64,000 nt of DNA from Casuarina equisetifolia (GCA_028551475.1 CM052360.1:14186501-14250500); one strand, 5' to 3'; shown: positions 52,812 through 64,000, counted from the stretch's first letter. Notes: generated by a model not told the origin, from the letters alone. Numbers and translations are program-made.

Positions 52812-53329
52812 TGGTATCAAAGCCAGGTTAAGGTTTTCGTGCTTAATCTGGTAAGCTTTCTTCCCTGTTTTCATCTCCGTATTACTTTTCATTTTCAGAG
52901 TAATACCTCCGGTCACTTGCTTCCCTGTTCAGTCAAGAACGGATCTGTGTCCCAATCTCGTTCTTTTTGGTTAGGTTTTCACCTCTTTCAGTCTGTTTTC
53001 ACCTCTTTCTGGTCTCTATTTTCCCTTTCAATCTCTTCCGTCTTCCGCTGCTCGGTCTAGTTTTGGGAGAATAGGCTCGGTCACAGTCCTTCATACAGTG
53101 CGTTTTGTCCTAGGGTTAGGGTTGGGAAGTTCGAGTCCACTTTACCGTTTTGTCCCTCCTCCCACTCCGCACCGTTTCACTTATCTATCTGGATATTTGA
53201 ATCGGGTCGGATTGTCCCGCATCTGTCAAATGTGAAACACACCATTTCACTTAAGTCCCATACGGTGCGTTTTCATCTTAGGGTTAGGGTTTGCAAAGCT
53301 GGTGTCTTTTTACCACTTTACCCCCTTAC

Positions 53330-53560
53330 CCTTATGCACCATTTCACTTAAACTCCTGTACGCACCGTTTTACTCCGCAGTCTGTACGTGTCGTTTTACT
53401 CTGCGGCCCGTACACACCGTTTTCATTCCCAGTCGCTATGCACCGTTTTTCCTTCTGGTCTGTACGCACTGTTTTACTTCACAGTCCGAACACACCGTTT
53501 CACTCCACGGTCCGAATGCACCGTTTCACTAAACGGAGCGAACGCACCGTTTTGTTCGGG
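53330..53560 (+). repeat. 26-bp tandem repeat in the retrotransposon leader, about nine units
   Basis: The marker CCGTTT (variants CCATTT, TCGTTT, CTGTTT) falls at 53340, 53366, 53392, 53418, 53444, 53470, 53496, 53522 and 53548, each 26 bp from the last. It lies between the left LTR and gag. Looser copies occur further left, near 53170-53270. Confidence 0.92.
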
Positions 53561-53740
53561 TCTTCTCTGTTCGACCGACCCACCGCCCGTTTTCACATAA
53601 ATGGGCCGATCCACCTTACTAGTTTCAGATCCTCCGATCGGATCCTTACTCGAACGTGACCCGCATCACATAGACTGGCAAAAACTCAATTTTTCTCGCT
53701 GCCGCCTCCGTCTTCCTTGTTGCCGGCTAGTTCTGACGAG

Positions 53741-54483
53741 ATGAGTTTGAGATCTGACTCCTCCAAGGGCACAGATCCGGTCGAAATTCCAGATTCACTG
53801 ATTTTGGCCACCGGTGATGTATTTACCGCCGTTCTGGTCCCCCAGGTACTCACTGGTTCCTCTGATTATTTTCCTTGGCAACGTAAGATGCTTATTGCTT
53901 TGGGTTCACGGGATAAAATGGATTTAGTCAATGGAAAAATACCCAAACCAAAAAATAATCAGCTTGCTAGTCTTTGGGAGAAGTATAATTTGATTGTACT
54001 CTCTTGGCTTTTGAATTCTGTTTCCCCTGAGATTGCAAACTCTATTTCACATTGCTCTACTGCATGCGCTGCCTGGAAAATGCTAGAAACTAGATATTGT
54101 AAAATTTATGGAACCCGTCGTTATGATTTGGAACAACAAATAGCGGAGGTCAAACAACAGCCAAATGAATCAGTGGCTAAGTATTTTTCTGCCTGATTGA
54201 ACTTTGGGCAGAATTAGACAAGTGTTTACCAACGACAAAGTGTAAATGTGGTAATTGTACTTGTGATTTTCATGTTATGTTGGCTGCGGAGAGGGAGTCT
54301 GGGCGTGTTGTTCATTTTCTTCTAGGGCTTCAGCATGTGTATGCTATTGTGAGAAGCAACATTACTTCTCGCAGTCTTGTTCCCCCACTCGATGAAGTTT
54401 TTTTGATGATTTCTGATGAAGAACATCAGCGGACTCTACAAGCTGATAATAAGAAAATAGATTTGGCTACCTTTGTTGTATAG
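53741..54483 (+). pseudogene. Copia gag, interrupted
   Basis: An ATG at 53741 opens a frame with the copia gag pattern (VLTGSSDYFPWQRKMLIALG, LEQQIAEVKQQ). It stops at TGA 54194-54196. Later sequence continues gag in another frame (LLGLQHVYAIVRSNI) to a TAG at 54481-54483. The zinc knuckle near 54570-54615 has Tyr in place of its second Cys and is followed at once by a TAG. This is a dead capsid gene. Confidence 0.85.
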
Positions 54484-54742
54484 TCCCCCATGTCCTTTGG
54501 AGGGGGGGTTTGGGAGTAGTTAGAGAGATCATCCCTCTTCTGGTTTTGGACTAGGTGAGTCTAGACCATTTTGTGAGCACTATCGGTGCCCAGGTCACAC
54601 TAAGGATAAGTGTTTTTAGCTGATTGGCTTTCCTCCCAAGAATCCTCCACCAAAGAATCTGAAGAAGAAAGGGAGTAGCACACGTTCTGCCCATGCAGTC
54701 AGCATAGAGCTTCGAGATCCACAACCTTCTCCAGTAAGTAGT

Positions 54743-57700
54743 GTGGCGACAGTGCCACCTACTAGTTCTACCAGCCCAGCACTTACACCTGAGCAGTATC
54801 AGCAGGTGGTTCAGCTCCTTGGTCGTTTCGGGCCCATTGAGCCCATGGTGAATTTTGTAGGTACGGTCTCAACTTTGCAAAATTCATCTTTGTCTGATTG
54901 GCTTATTGATTCAGGTGCGAGTGATCATATCACATGTGACCTTTCTTGCATGGAAAACATTCGGTCATATGCATCCAACCCCATCTGGGTTAAACTTCCC
55001 GATAATAGTAGTGTGGCCGTCACCCATATTGGGACAGTCTGTCTTTCACCATCTGTCATACTTCATGATGTCCTTCATGTTCCTTCTTTTAAGTGTAAAC
55101 TTTTGTCAGTTGCCAAGTTTACTTTTGACAGCTCTTGTCTAGTACTCTTTTATCCACATTTCTGTTTCTTCCAAGACCGTTTGACTGGGACAGTATTAGG
55201 GCTGGGTAGGGTTGAGCGTCGCTTGTATCACCTTGTTTCTCCGACAGATGACATAGCTGATGTTTATTCTTCTATTGTCAAAAATTTTGAGTGTAATGCC
55301 TTTAAGAGGGCCAATGTGTGTCAGCAGACTATGTTTAAGATTGATGTTTTGAGTACTAAACAGACATTATGGCATTGTCGTTTTGGCCATTCTTCTTGTT
55401 ATATGTCATCAGATGTTTTTTTGTCCCATTTGTCTTTTGACGAAACAAACTCGCGTTCCTTTTCTGTCTTGTACTTCTACCACCAATTCCATTTTTGAAT
55501 TGGTACATGTTGACATATGGGGTCCACATCGGCACCCCAATCATGATGGCTCACGCTATTTCTTGACTATTGTTGATGATTTTTCGCGTGGCACTTGGGT
55601 GTATCTTATGAGATACAAGAGTTAGGCATTGCATTTTTTACAGTCCTTCTTTACCATGATTGAGACGCAGTTCCATTCTCACATTCGCCGTTTGCGATCA
55701 GATAATGGTATTGAGTTTTTTAGTCATGAGTGCACATCCTTTCTTCAACTTCGAGGGGTGCATCATGAGAGTTCTTGCATTCACACCCCACATCAAAATG
55801 GTGTGGTTGAACGCAAACATCAACACATCCTTGATGTGGCGAGAGCATTACGATTTTAGGTTGACATTCCAGACTGTCATTGGGGAGAATGCTTTCTGAC
55901 TACCACTCACCTTATCAATCGTCTTCCTACACCTATCCTGGATGGTAATACTCCTTTTGAAGTTCTATTTGGTAAACCTCTATGCATCTCACACCTTAGA
56001 GTCTTTGGATGTTTGTGTTATGCTACGGTCATCCCACGTGGGGATAAGTTTGCCCCATGTGCTAGGCCCTGCGTGTTTATGGGATATCCTTCATCTCAAA
56101 AGGGGTACCGTGTCCTTGACCTTGCTACTCGCACTCTCTCAGTTGTTCGAGATGTTGTGTTTCATGAGTCAGTTTTTCCTTTCACTTAGTCCCAGTCCTC
56201 CCTTTCTCAATCTTCACTTCTCGAAATCAATCCTTTATTCCATTGAGTTATGCTTCATCTCCTGTGTCACCAGTCACTACTCTAGACACACCTTCTTCTC
56301 CTCCATCCTCATCTAAACCCATGGTACCAGAGGCACCCCCTCCGTCTGATACTCCTGTCTCGTCACCTCCACCACCACATGCATCTCCACCTTCTTCATC
56401 CTCACCTATTGTTGAGCATATGGATCCACCCATTGTGGATTCACCCTCCTCGATTCCTCCACTGTGAATCCACCTCCTGAGGTTGAGTCAGCATCCACAT
56501 CCCCTGAGGTTAGACGCTCTCAGCGTGTGTCTAAGCCCCCCATTTGGACACAGGATTATCATTGTAATCATGTCTCACACTCTCCCACACCTCGCAATAT
56601 CCCTTATTCCATCTCACATTTTGTCTCTCTTGATCAATTGTCCCCCACTCACCAAGCCTTTATCGCTTCCATCTCCGCTATACGGGAACCTCAGGCTAGT
56701 GGAACTTGGACATTGGTTGACTTGCCCCCTGGTCGTAAGCCCATTGGATGTTGATGGGTTTACAAGGTTAAGTATCGTGCAGATGGATCCATTGAGAGAT
56801 ATAAAGCCCGCCTTATGGCCAAGGGTTTTACTCAATGGTATGAGATTGATTATGAGGAAACTTTTTCACCAGTGGCCAAGATGGTCACAGTTCGATGTAT
56901 CATGGCGTTGGCTTCTATGTTCCATTGGCCATTACATCAGATGGATGTTCATAACGCCTTCTTACATGGGAATCTACATGAGGAGGTGTACATGTCTTTG
57001 CCTCCTGGGATTTCTGTCTCCCCCACTGGTCGCCCGAAGGTCTGTCGATTGCTTAAGTCCATATATGGGCTTAAGCAGGCCTTTAGACAATGGTATGCCA
57101 AGTTTACTACAGCCCTTCTTGAAGCGGGTTTTAAGCAATCTTGGCACGATTATGCACTGTTCACCTTTCGGTGTGGCTCTACTGTTGTTGCCATCCTCAT
57201 CTATGTTGATGACATACTCATCACCGGTAATAGTGAGGAAGCTATAGCTCAGGTAAAATCTCATTTATGTTCCCGCTTTCATATGAAGGATTTAAGTCAA
57301 GCTAAGTTCTTCCTTGGAATTGAGATAGCTCGATCCAAAGCTGGAATTTGTCTTAGTCAACGCAAGTATGCGTTGGAACTCATATTTGAGGCTGGGCTTT
57401 CTGGAGCTCGCCCTTGTAAGATTCCTATGGATCAGAATTTGAAGATCACTTCTTTGGACTATGATGCCGGTGCTCTTGTTCCGATTGATGACCCTCTATT
57501 GGTGGATTCGGGCCCCTATCAACGCCTTCTTGATCGGTTGATTTACCTTACTCATACTCACCCGGATATCAACTATCTTGTTCAAGTACTTAGCCAGTTT
57601 ATGCATTCTCCCAAGACTTCTCACATGGAGATGACCTTTAAAGTTGTTAAGTATCTGAAAGGTACTCCAGGTTTGGGAATCTTCCTGTCCTCTAAGAAGG

Positions 57701-58041
57701 ACTTTCAGTTGAGTGGTTATTGTGATTCTGATTGGGCCGTATGTCCTATGTCTCGGCATTCCCTTACTGGATTCTGTGTCAAGTTGGAAGGCTCCTTAAT
57801 TTCTTGGAAGACCAAGAAACAAGCAACTGTTTCCAGATCTTCCACTAAAGCCGAATATCGTGCCATGGCAACTGCCGTTTGTGAGATTGTTTGGCTCCAT
57901 GGTCTCCTTGGTGACTTGTGGGTCATTGTACCTAGGCCCATCCCTTTATATTGTGACAATGAGGCCGCCGTTCACATCGCGAACAATCCCATCTTTCATG
58001 AACGGACCAAACACATTGAGATCGATTGTCATTTCATTTGA
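54743..58041 (+). pseudogene. Copia pol (protease, integrase, reverse transcriptase, RNase H), interrupted
   Basis: Protease motif WLIDSGASDHIT sits near 54900-54935. Integrase parts appear in shifted frames: HVDIWGPH near 55505, LRSDNGIEF near 55693 and the [10 protein letters not shown] end near 55795. Stops or shifts break it near 55496, 55623 and 55858. The longest intact piece is 56815-58041. It holds the reverse transcriptase with YVDDILITG near 57200 and RNase H with GYCDSDWA near 57715 and LYCDNEAAVHIA near 57950. A stop ends it at 58041, before the usual C-terminal residues. Confidence 0.88.
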
Positions 58042-58197
58042 GAGAAGCAACAGCGGGACTGATCCAGACACGTAGCATTTGGACTCATGAACAATTTGCA
58101 GATTTGTTGACCAAAGCTTTATCTAGTCGACAGCACAATTATCTTCTTAGCAAGCTTGGTGTATTTGACTTGTACAAATCACCAGCTTGAGGGGGGT

Positions 58198-58458
58198 TGT
58201 TAAGATATGCTTTTATTGTTTATTAGTTTATTATTGTTTTTATTCTTTTGGGCCAATCCTGATTTGTAATTATTGGGCCATTCATTATTTGTTTGTTTAT
58301 TGGGCTTCGCCCATTCGGGTTTGACCGACCCGTGTTTGGTCAATATGTAGGTTGTAATTACCTCATTTTCGAGTTAAGCAAGTAAAAGGGTTTTTTCTTC
58401 CAGATTCTCCGTGTCTTTGTTCCAGATCCTCAGATGATGTTGTTTTCTCAATCTTAGA
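58198..58458 (+). repeat. 3' LTR
   Basis: 261 bp, beginning TGTTAAGATATGC after the purine tract and ending TCAATCTTAGA, then the target repeat ATATC. It matches the 5' LTR without gaps. Confidence 0.94.
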
Positions 58459-58463
58459 ATATC

Positions 58464-58992
58464 ATTTAGGGTTTCCACCATTTTGATAATAGTTGTCATG
58501 TGTGGCTTACCTTACCCACATAAAGACACCCCCTTTCTTGTATGAAGACTATTGAAAAGAAGGGATGTTGAAATGGCAATTCAATGACTCACTTTGGAAC
58601 GTGGATTTTATTGCGTATCCTTGCTCGCTTACTTATGTCTTTTATTAGGATCTTATTGTCTACCCCTGCCAAGGACCTTTTATTGAAATCTGTATTGGGG
58701 CTTCACTCCCCACCACTGCTCTCCGTTCTTCACCTAAAATAATTCTAGTAAGTTGAATCTCTTGTAACACGTTATTTAAAAGTTAAAGTAAATATGATGT
58801 AGCGCTATTGGGTATATCAGCTCCAATCTTTTTTCTCATTCGTTCATGTGGATAATGAACTGCAGCTTCTGAATGCTTTCAAGGAAAATATGCACTTGCA
58901 ATGGGGCCCTATTGTTTGATTATTAAATTTCTATTCCTGGTGTTTGTTGTTATTGGTTCATTGTCTAATGTAAAAGTGAATCCAGGGACTGC
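58464..58992. other. Promoter/leader region of the pyroglutamyl-peptidase gene
   Basis: This unique sequence between the retrotransposon and the predicted split start codon should hold the promoter and most of the 5' leader. I see no clear TATA box and no coding feature. Confidence 0.45.
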
Positions 58993-61900
58993 ATGTAAGT
59001 GATGTGAATTTGAGTCTTGAGAGCTATTGCTTTATAAACAAATTGTTACTGATTGGGATCATATCAATTCAAAATTTTTGGTGGGACCAACGCTTGCCAC
59101 TGGGCATTTATTTGATGATCACGTTTTGGAGGATTGTGCTTGTATTTATATTTGTGTGGTAAATCCAGTGATGGTGGTTTCATCTTTCATGTTCTTCTCT
59201 AATCGAGATTGTAGTCTTTGATGGCTTTTCCAGGGTTTGGTACATACACAGGCTTTGGTAGCAGAAATCATAAAAAATAGGGAACTATTTTTGTGTCTCA
59301 AAAGGTCAAAGGGGATCTGAAGGACCAAAGGCTGTCATCACCATTCATGTCACTGGATTTAAGAAGTTCCGAGGGATTAATGAAAATCCCACGGAGAAAA
59401 TTGTTAATAATCTGAAGGATATCATTGAAAATGGAGGACTGATCCCTGGTGTTACTCTTGGGAGTTGCAATGTTCTTGAGGCTGCTGGAGCTGGTGCCTT
59501 GACCCTGCTTTGTCAGACCTTGGAATCAGGCATCTCAAGAACTACAAGCAATGGACAAGTTGTATGGGTTAGTAATAGCTTTCGTTCTACAGCTCCAATG
59601 ATTTTATAAATCAGTAGCAGTTTTGTTTCTCTGGTGTAAATTAATTTATTTTATGCACTGATTTCTAGAGTTAGTCGTGGGGCCTTCAAGGTGAATTTTC
59701 CACTTCAGTGAGACCAAATTAAGGATAGTGGGATATATTTTGTGGAGAAGAATATACAGCTAAGTTCTTAGGATGCCTCTGCAAACAACTAGTTCTGATG
59801 CTTACCGAGAAAATCTGCACTGATCCTCTTATAAAAATGCCTGATAAATTAAACTGATACGAATTCATTAAGTCTCCAGAAAATTTAGAAATTGTGACCT
59901 TAATCAGCACCATATGCTGTCTTCAATTAAACTTGGTTATTTTTTCAAAGTGGATACGCATAATATTTAATTCATTGATCATAGTTATTCCAGCCTGTAT
60001 TGCTGTGGAAAATTGGAAGGACATATTTCCAAAATTCTAGCATCCATGAACACTGATGCTGGAAAGATAGAAAGTTTTACCCAGAATTACCACATACCTT
60101 TGGTCTATGATTCTGTTTTCGCTACATTTGGAGTCACTTGTGGTTGGATTTCACTTGGTGCGACCTTTCTTCTTCCCTCTCCTTTAAATCATTTCGAGGT
60201 TCTGTTGCTTTGTGTTGGAGAGATTTCGACTTACTTGGAGTCCTTTGTAATACTGTTAAGATTTGCAACGATAGTTTTAAGAGGATCCTGATTATGTAGG
60301 AGCCTCTGTTAGTAAAGTCGCCAGTGCTTCCTGAATTGAGGTTTGTGATTTAAAGAAAATTTTACCTTCGTTGCTTCTTCAGCTACACTTGGGGGTGGAT
60401 GCTGAGGCTCAAAAATTTGCTATTGAGAAGCAGGCGGTAAATGAAGCCACTTTCAGTTATCCAGATGAGTTAGGATGGCAGCCTAAGGTACATATGGTTC
60501 TTATTTTATTCTAGAATTTTTCCTCTGATGAGTTACAGCAAGTCCTCTCTTTTTTACTTTTGTCCTTTATGTTATATTCTTTTTGTTGAATATTTCCCCA
60601 GCAAATTCCAATAGTTTCTGAAGATGGAGGGATTTCCCGAGCAAGAGAGGTACTTTATCGGATCGTTCAAATATATTTGAATCTTGGCATTCAGTTGTTG
60701 AATAATAGTTATAAGTATCGAATATAGTTTTCTGGTGACAAAATCAACATGGCATTAGGTCACTGCCTCAATATTGAGGGGAGCAGCTTAAAATGTTAAA
60801 CTTCTGCTTATGTTGAAAATAGAGCACTATTCAGGACTATTGAGAATAATCCTCCATAAGCAACTTAAAATGAATAATCCGTTGCGGTGAGTTTAAGTTT
60901 CAGCCTCTCTCTCTCTTCTCCCAGAATAAAAAGAAAAAGCATTTAAAATGAATCCTCTGTAAACATTCTATGTTGTTTATGAAATTTGTATAACTATATA
61001 TTCCAAATAAGCATGTTCAATTGGTCTCTTTTAATTGTACACATCCCAAAGTTTTGGGTTTATTGTCAATGACCATTGGTGCTGGCTTGCTATTTTGGCT
61101 TAGATCTTCACGTTTAGATGTGCACTGAGATTCTTTAATCAATGTGAAGTTAATTTGGCTCCAGATAAATGCTACAGGACTCATTGCGTAATACTTGTCG
61201 CTGGCTTCAGAGGTGTATGATTGATAATATGATGTAATCTAATCGAGTAATTTACTTAACAAAATTATTGAAACAGAGAACCATTTCTATTGTCAATGAG
61301 AGAGAACTGTACAATTTACACAAACATGAAGGTCGTTCACGGCTTCACTGAACCATTGTGATCAATTTGCTATGTTCATGGAGATCCTACAGATTTTTTA
61401 ACCTGGCACTTGGTTTGTTCATGTTCTACATGAGATTTCGAAATGACAAAACAAGGGGGAAAGAAAAGAAGGGGAAGTTGTTTTACTTAAAGAGAACAAA
61501 GTGAGATTCCAGTGCCTTTTCTTCTTGACACTCCACTTTCTCTGTAAACTTACCCATTACAAGAAGGATTCTAGTGTCTATTGGAGAGTGACGTTTTTCT
61601 TAAACTTTCTTCTTTCTTCAATAACAAACCAAGGATTGGAAAGCATAGAACTTCAAATTTTTCTCTTCTTTTCTTTTCTCAAGAGGTGAAACCACATATA
61701 ATTTATGACAGTTTTTGCATCCATGGTAGATGGAGACGGCTGCTATGGCATGGTCAGTAGATTAACTGGCCTGATTGTCTTCTCTGATATAATACCAGGT
61801 TTAATAGAACCAAGCAAGGGGTATGGCTCCTTCCTAGGAACTTTCCCTTTGAAACTGGCGACAAATGACTTGCGTTGTCATTTTATGTTCAATGTAGATA

Positions 61901-62281
61901 ATATAATGATTTCGCCATAAAAATTGTATGAACTATGGTCGACTTTTGGAGTTTTTGTTTGTCTTGCACTTCCTCCCTCTTCTTTATTTTTCCTCTGTTT
62001 TTCTGTACGAGTTTTGACCTGTCATCTTTTGATTGTTGAAGGCTTCTTTCTGCATTGAGGATATCATAAAGTTCTTGAAGAATAGGGGCTTCGACGCGAC
62101 AATCTCGGATGATGCCGGGCGTTTTGTATGCAATTATGTGTATTATCATTCTCTTCGTCATGTAGAACAGAAGGGTCACAAATCTTTATTCGTCCATGTG
62201 CCTCCATTCTCGAGAATCGATGAAGAAACCCAGATGAATTTTGTAGCCATCCTTTTGCAAGCTATTGCATCATCTACATGA
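58993..62281 (+). CDS. Pyrrolidone-carboxylate peptidase (pyroglutamyl-peptidase I)
   Basis: Coding pieces are 59312-59567, 60383-60487, 60602-60649 and 62042-62281, preceded by a two-base exon end AT at 58993-58994, for 216 residues. This cytosolic cysteine peptidase (family C15) removes N-terminal pyroglutamate. The catalytic triad is visible: Glu101 (FAIEKQAVNEA), Cys167 (DDAGRFVCNYVYYHSL) and His189 (LFVHVP). The N-terminus GSEGPKAV...HVTGFKKF and the box NPTEKIVNNL fit the plant enzymes. The coding frame entering 59312 lacks an ATG. AT|GTAAGTG at 58993 plus AAAG|GGGATCTG at 59312 would build the expected Met-Gly-Ser start, so the start codon seems split by an intron. That exon is inferred; the others are firm. 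Confidence 0.88.
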
Positions 62282-62791
62282 AAATCATATTGATTCGAGT
62301 GCTCATCCATTCTTGTCTGTTTGTCATTTCTCGTGCTGCGTCGTGGGAACTTGTGGACTGGCGTTTGCTCGTTTCTTGTCCTCCATGATTGATGCAAATT
62401 ATTCAAGTGTAAAATAAAGCTTTATCTTATAATGCGCAACAACTTGAAGCCAGTTTCTCAAGACCACTTTAATTTTTTCCTATCAAGTTTTAGATCCTTC
62501 TTGACATTCTATGATCTAATATAATTGAATATTATGCAGATCATTAAAATTGTATCCCTGTGATTTAGCCAGAACTTCTGCATTAAGCGTGCTTAAGATT
62601 ATACTAGTCGTTGGTCCTACTCATAGTCGTCTAGAAGACGATTTGCACAAAAAGAAATTCGGGCGGTGGAAGTCCCTTTACCCAAACGCTCGAGTGTTGT
62701 TTAAACTTGTTAGGGAAATTGTGGGATGCGCCGCAAAATGGGAAATTCTCTTTTGGGTGATGTAAATGTCGCACGTCTTCTATGACAAGAG
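62282..62791. other. Spacer between the peptidase and PPR genes; no coding feature
   Basis: It should hold the peptidase 3' UTR and the PPR promoter. A plus-strand open frame at 62550-62765 has no family resemblance. Confidence 0.5.
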
Positions 62792-64000
62792 ATGTCCAAT
62801 TTAAGTAAAATAGTCTTATGGGCCGGTCAAAGCACTAAATACCTTTCTTGCGTCCGAACCGCAACAAGCTTTACACAGAAGTGCAGCATATCTGAACCTG
62901 CATCCGTCCCTTCTCTGTTGGTGGACTCATACTGTGAAAAAAGTGCTGATGATGGTGTCTACTCTAAAAATCGAATGATAGACAGTTTTATTAAATCCGG
63001 GCAGCTAAATTCTGCACTCACGCTGTTTGATGAAATGCCGCTTTGTAACGTTGTCACTTATAATTTGCTGATTTCTGGGCACGGGCGATATGGGCTTCCA
63101 GAGCAGGCACTTCATCTCTATGATGAAATGGTTAAACTGGGGATAAGAGAGAGTCCGTCGACGTTTTCCTCTGTTTTGGGTATTTGTAGTGATGCAGAGT
63201 GTTATAAAGAAGGAATTCAAGTTCACTGCAGGGTGCTGAAGCTTGGCGTTAGCTTGAATTTGTTTGTCCGGAGTTCGCTTGTTGATCTTTATATCCAAAT
63301 GGGGCTTCATGATGTAGCTCTGGAGCTGTTTAATGAGTTGCCAGAGCGAAATTTGGCAATATGGAATCTGGTTTTGCGTGGGTATTGTGAACTGGATCAA
63401 GCAGATGAGTTACTAGGATTGTACTCTAAAATGACATTGGATAATGTGGAGCCAAATGATCTAACTTTTTGTTATTTATTGCGTGGATGCGGTAACGAAA
63501 AGCTTTTAGAAGAAGGAAAGCAGCTGCACTGCCATGCGGTTATGGTGGGATTGGTAGAATCAAATATATTTGTTCCTAATGCTTTGGTGGATTTTTACTC
63601 TGCCTGTGGGAGTGTAGTTGATGCGAAGAAATCGTTTGAGACTATTCCCATGCAAGATGTGATTTCATGGAACTCGATTGTTGCAGTACATGCAGAAAAT
63701 GGTTCAGTGTTTGGTGCACTAAAATTATTTTCAACGATGCAGTTTCAAGGGAAGAGGCCATCGATTCGCTCTTTTGTAGGTTTCTTGAATTTTTCGAGTG
63801 GGGCTAAGGATATTCAGTTTGGAAAGCAGATTCACTCTTATGTTATAAAATTGGGCTATAATAGTGGAAGCATACACATGCAGTCTGCTTTGATAAATAT
63901 GTACGGAAAATGTGGTGATATTGAGAGTTCCGTAGCTCTATTTGAAAGTCTTCCAGAGAGAACACTGGAGTGTAGTAACTCATTAATGACCTCGTTACTG
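62792..64000 (+). CDS. PLS-class pentatricopeptide repeat protein, 3' end beyond the window
   Basis: An ATG at 62792 (MSNLSKIVLWAG) opens a frame that stays open to the last base, giving 403 residues of an intronless PPR protein. After a targeting-like N-terminus, tandem PPR motifs follow: KNRMIDSFIKSGQLNSAL, VVTYNLLISGHGRYGLPEQA, SSLVDLYIQMGLHDVALELF, LAIWNLVLRGYCE, NALVDFYSACGSVVDAKKSF, VISWNSIVAVHAENGSVFGA and SALINMYGKCGDIESSVALF. The alternation of L and S motifs (GKQLHCHAV, GKQIHSYVIK) marks the PLS class. These proteins bind organelle RNA and often act in C-to-U editing or splicing. The C-terminal E or DYW domain, if any, lies outside. The mitochondrial or plastid target cannot be read from this. 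Confidence 0.93.
   Translation, partial: MSNLSKIVLWAGQSTKYLSCVRTATSFTQKCSISEPASVPSLLVDSYCEKSADDGVYSKNRMIDSFIKSGQLNSALTLFDEMPLCNVVTYNLLISGHGRYGLPEQALHLYDEMVKLGIRESPSTFSSVLGICSDAECYKEGIQVHCRVLKLGVSLNLFVRSSLVDLYIQMGLHDVALELFNELPERNLAIWNLVLRGYCELDQADELLGLYSKMTLDNVEPNDLTFCYLLRGCGNEKLLEEGKQLHCHAVMVGLVESNIFVPNALVDFYSACGSVVDAKKSFETIPMQDVISWNSIVAVHAENGSVFGALKLFSTMQFQGKRPSIRSFVGFLNFSSGAKDIQFGKQIHSYVIKLGYNSGSIHMQSALINMYGKCGDIESSVALFESLPERTLECSNSLMTSLL

Larger units (their letters stand above)
52551..58458 (+). mobile_element. Full-length Ty1/copia LTR retrotransposon, coding regions broken
   Basis: Two 261-bp LTRs (52551-52811 and 58198-58458) flank a gag-pol interior in copia order (protease, integrase, reverse transcriptase, RNase H). 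The insertion is bounded by the 5-bp target duplication ATATC at 52546-52550 and 58459-58463. The primer site TGGTATCAAAGCCAGG follows the left LTR directly, and the purine tract GAGGGGGG precedes the right one. The LTRs differ at 14 sites that I count by eye, all transitions. Several stops and frameshifts make the element non-autonomous. It lies on the plus strand, about 530 bp upstream of the first predicted exon of the peptidase gene. Confidence 0.96.

Noticed and set aside
60013-60291. A 92-codon plus-strand ORF within the peptidase gene
   Set aside because: It sits in the intron between 59567 and 60383 and does not match the peptidase family or any other.

Overview
The window is nuclear DNA from a flowering plant, most likely a eudicot. 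Its genes are split by GT-AG introns, and it carries plant-only families (a YABBY factor, a chloroplast CRM splicing factor, a PLS-type PPR protein, a BOI-type RING ligase). It also holds Ty1/copia elements and AT-rich intergenic DNA with microsatellites. I assembled gene models by hand, joining exons by reading frame, splice dinucleotides and family knowledge. Exon ends are predictions, not transcript evidence, and I do not try to name the species.

Layout, left to right. 1-929 (-): internal exons of an EFR3/SEMI-ROLLED LEAF2-like ARM protein that leaves the window. 3027-3728 (-): a broken RNase H-like ORF. 3741-4795: three different tandem-repeat blocks in a row, the last made of palindromic promoter-like motifs. 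5312-8307 (+): SRP receptor beta. 9640-14030 (-): a plant multi-pass membrane protein of unknown function. 15619-21070 (-): CAF2, a chloroplast group II intron splicing factor. 21447-21917 (+): the ubiquitin-ribosomal protein eS31 (RPS27A) fusion, which shares a 376-bp divergent promoter with CAF2. 24.4-26.2 kb: a decayed copia element. 28263-30079 (+): an INNER NO OUTER-type YABBY gene. 34673-36534 (-): RPB10, the small zinc subunit shared by the RNA polymerases. 40892-44047 (+): a BOI-related RING E3 ligase with a long intron-containing 5' leader. 46388-48060 (-): RBM48, a minor-spliceosome factor. 49271-50542 (-): QCR8 of respiratory complex III. 52551-58458: a structurally complete but coding-dead Ty1/copia retrotransposon. 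58993-62281 (+): pyroglutamyl-peptidase I. 62792 to the window end (+): a PPR protein, truncated by the edge.

The genes are mostly unrelated housekeeping and developmental loci, with no operon-like logic. Several adjacent pairs are divergent and probably share or face promoters (CAF2/RPS27A, RPB10/BOI ligase). I found no convincing novel multi-gene system. The unusual features are structural: two perfect recent duplications that each copy a splice site (RPB10 acceptor, membrane-protein donor), a heptad minisatellite inside the SR-beta coding sequence, an array of palindromic promoter motifs, and a copia element whose LTR differences are all transitions. No tRNA, rRNA or CRISPR array was seen.
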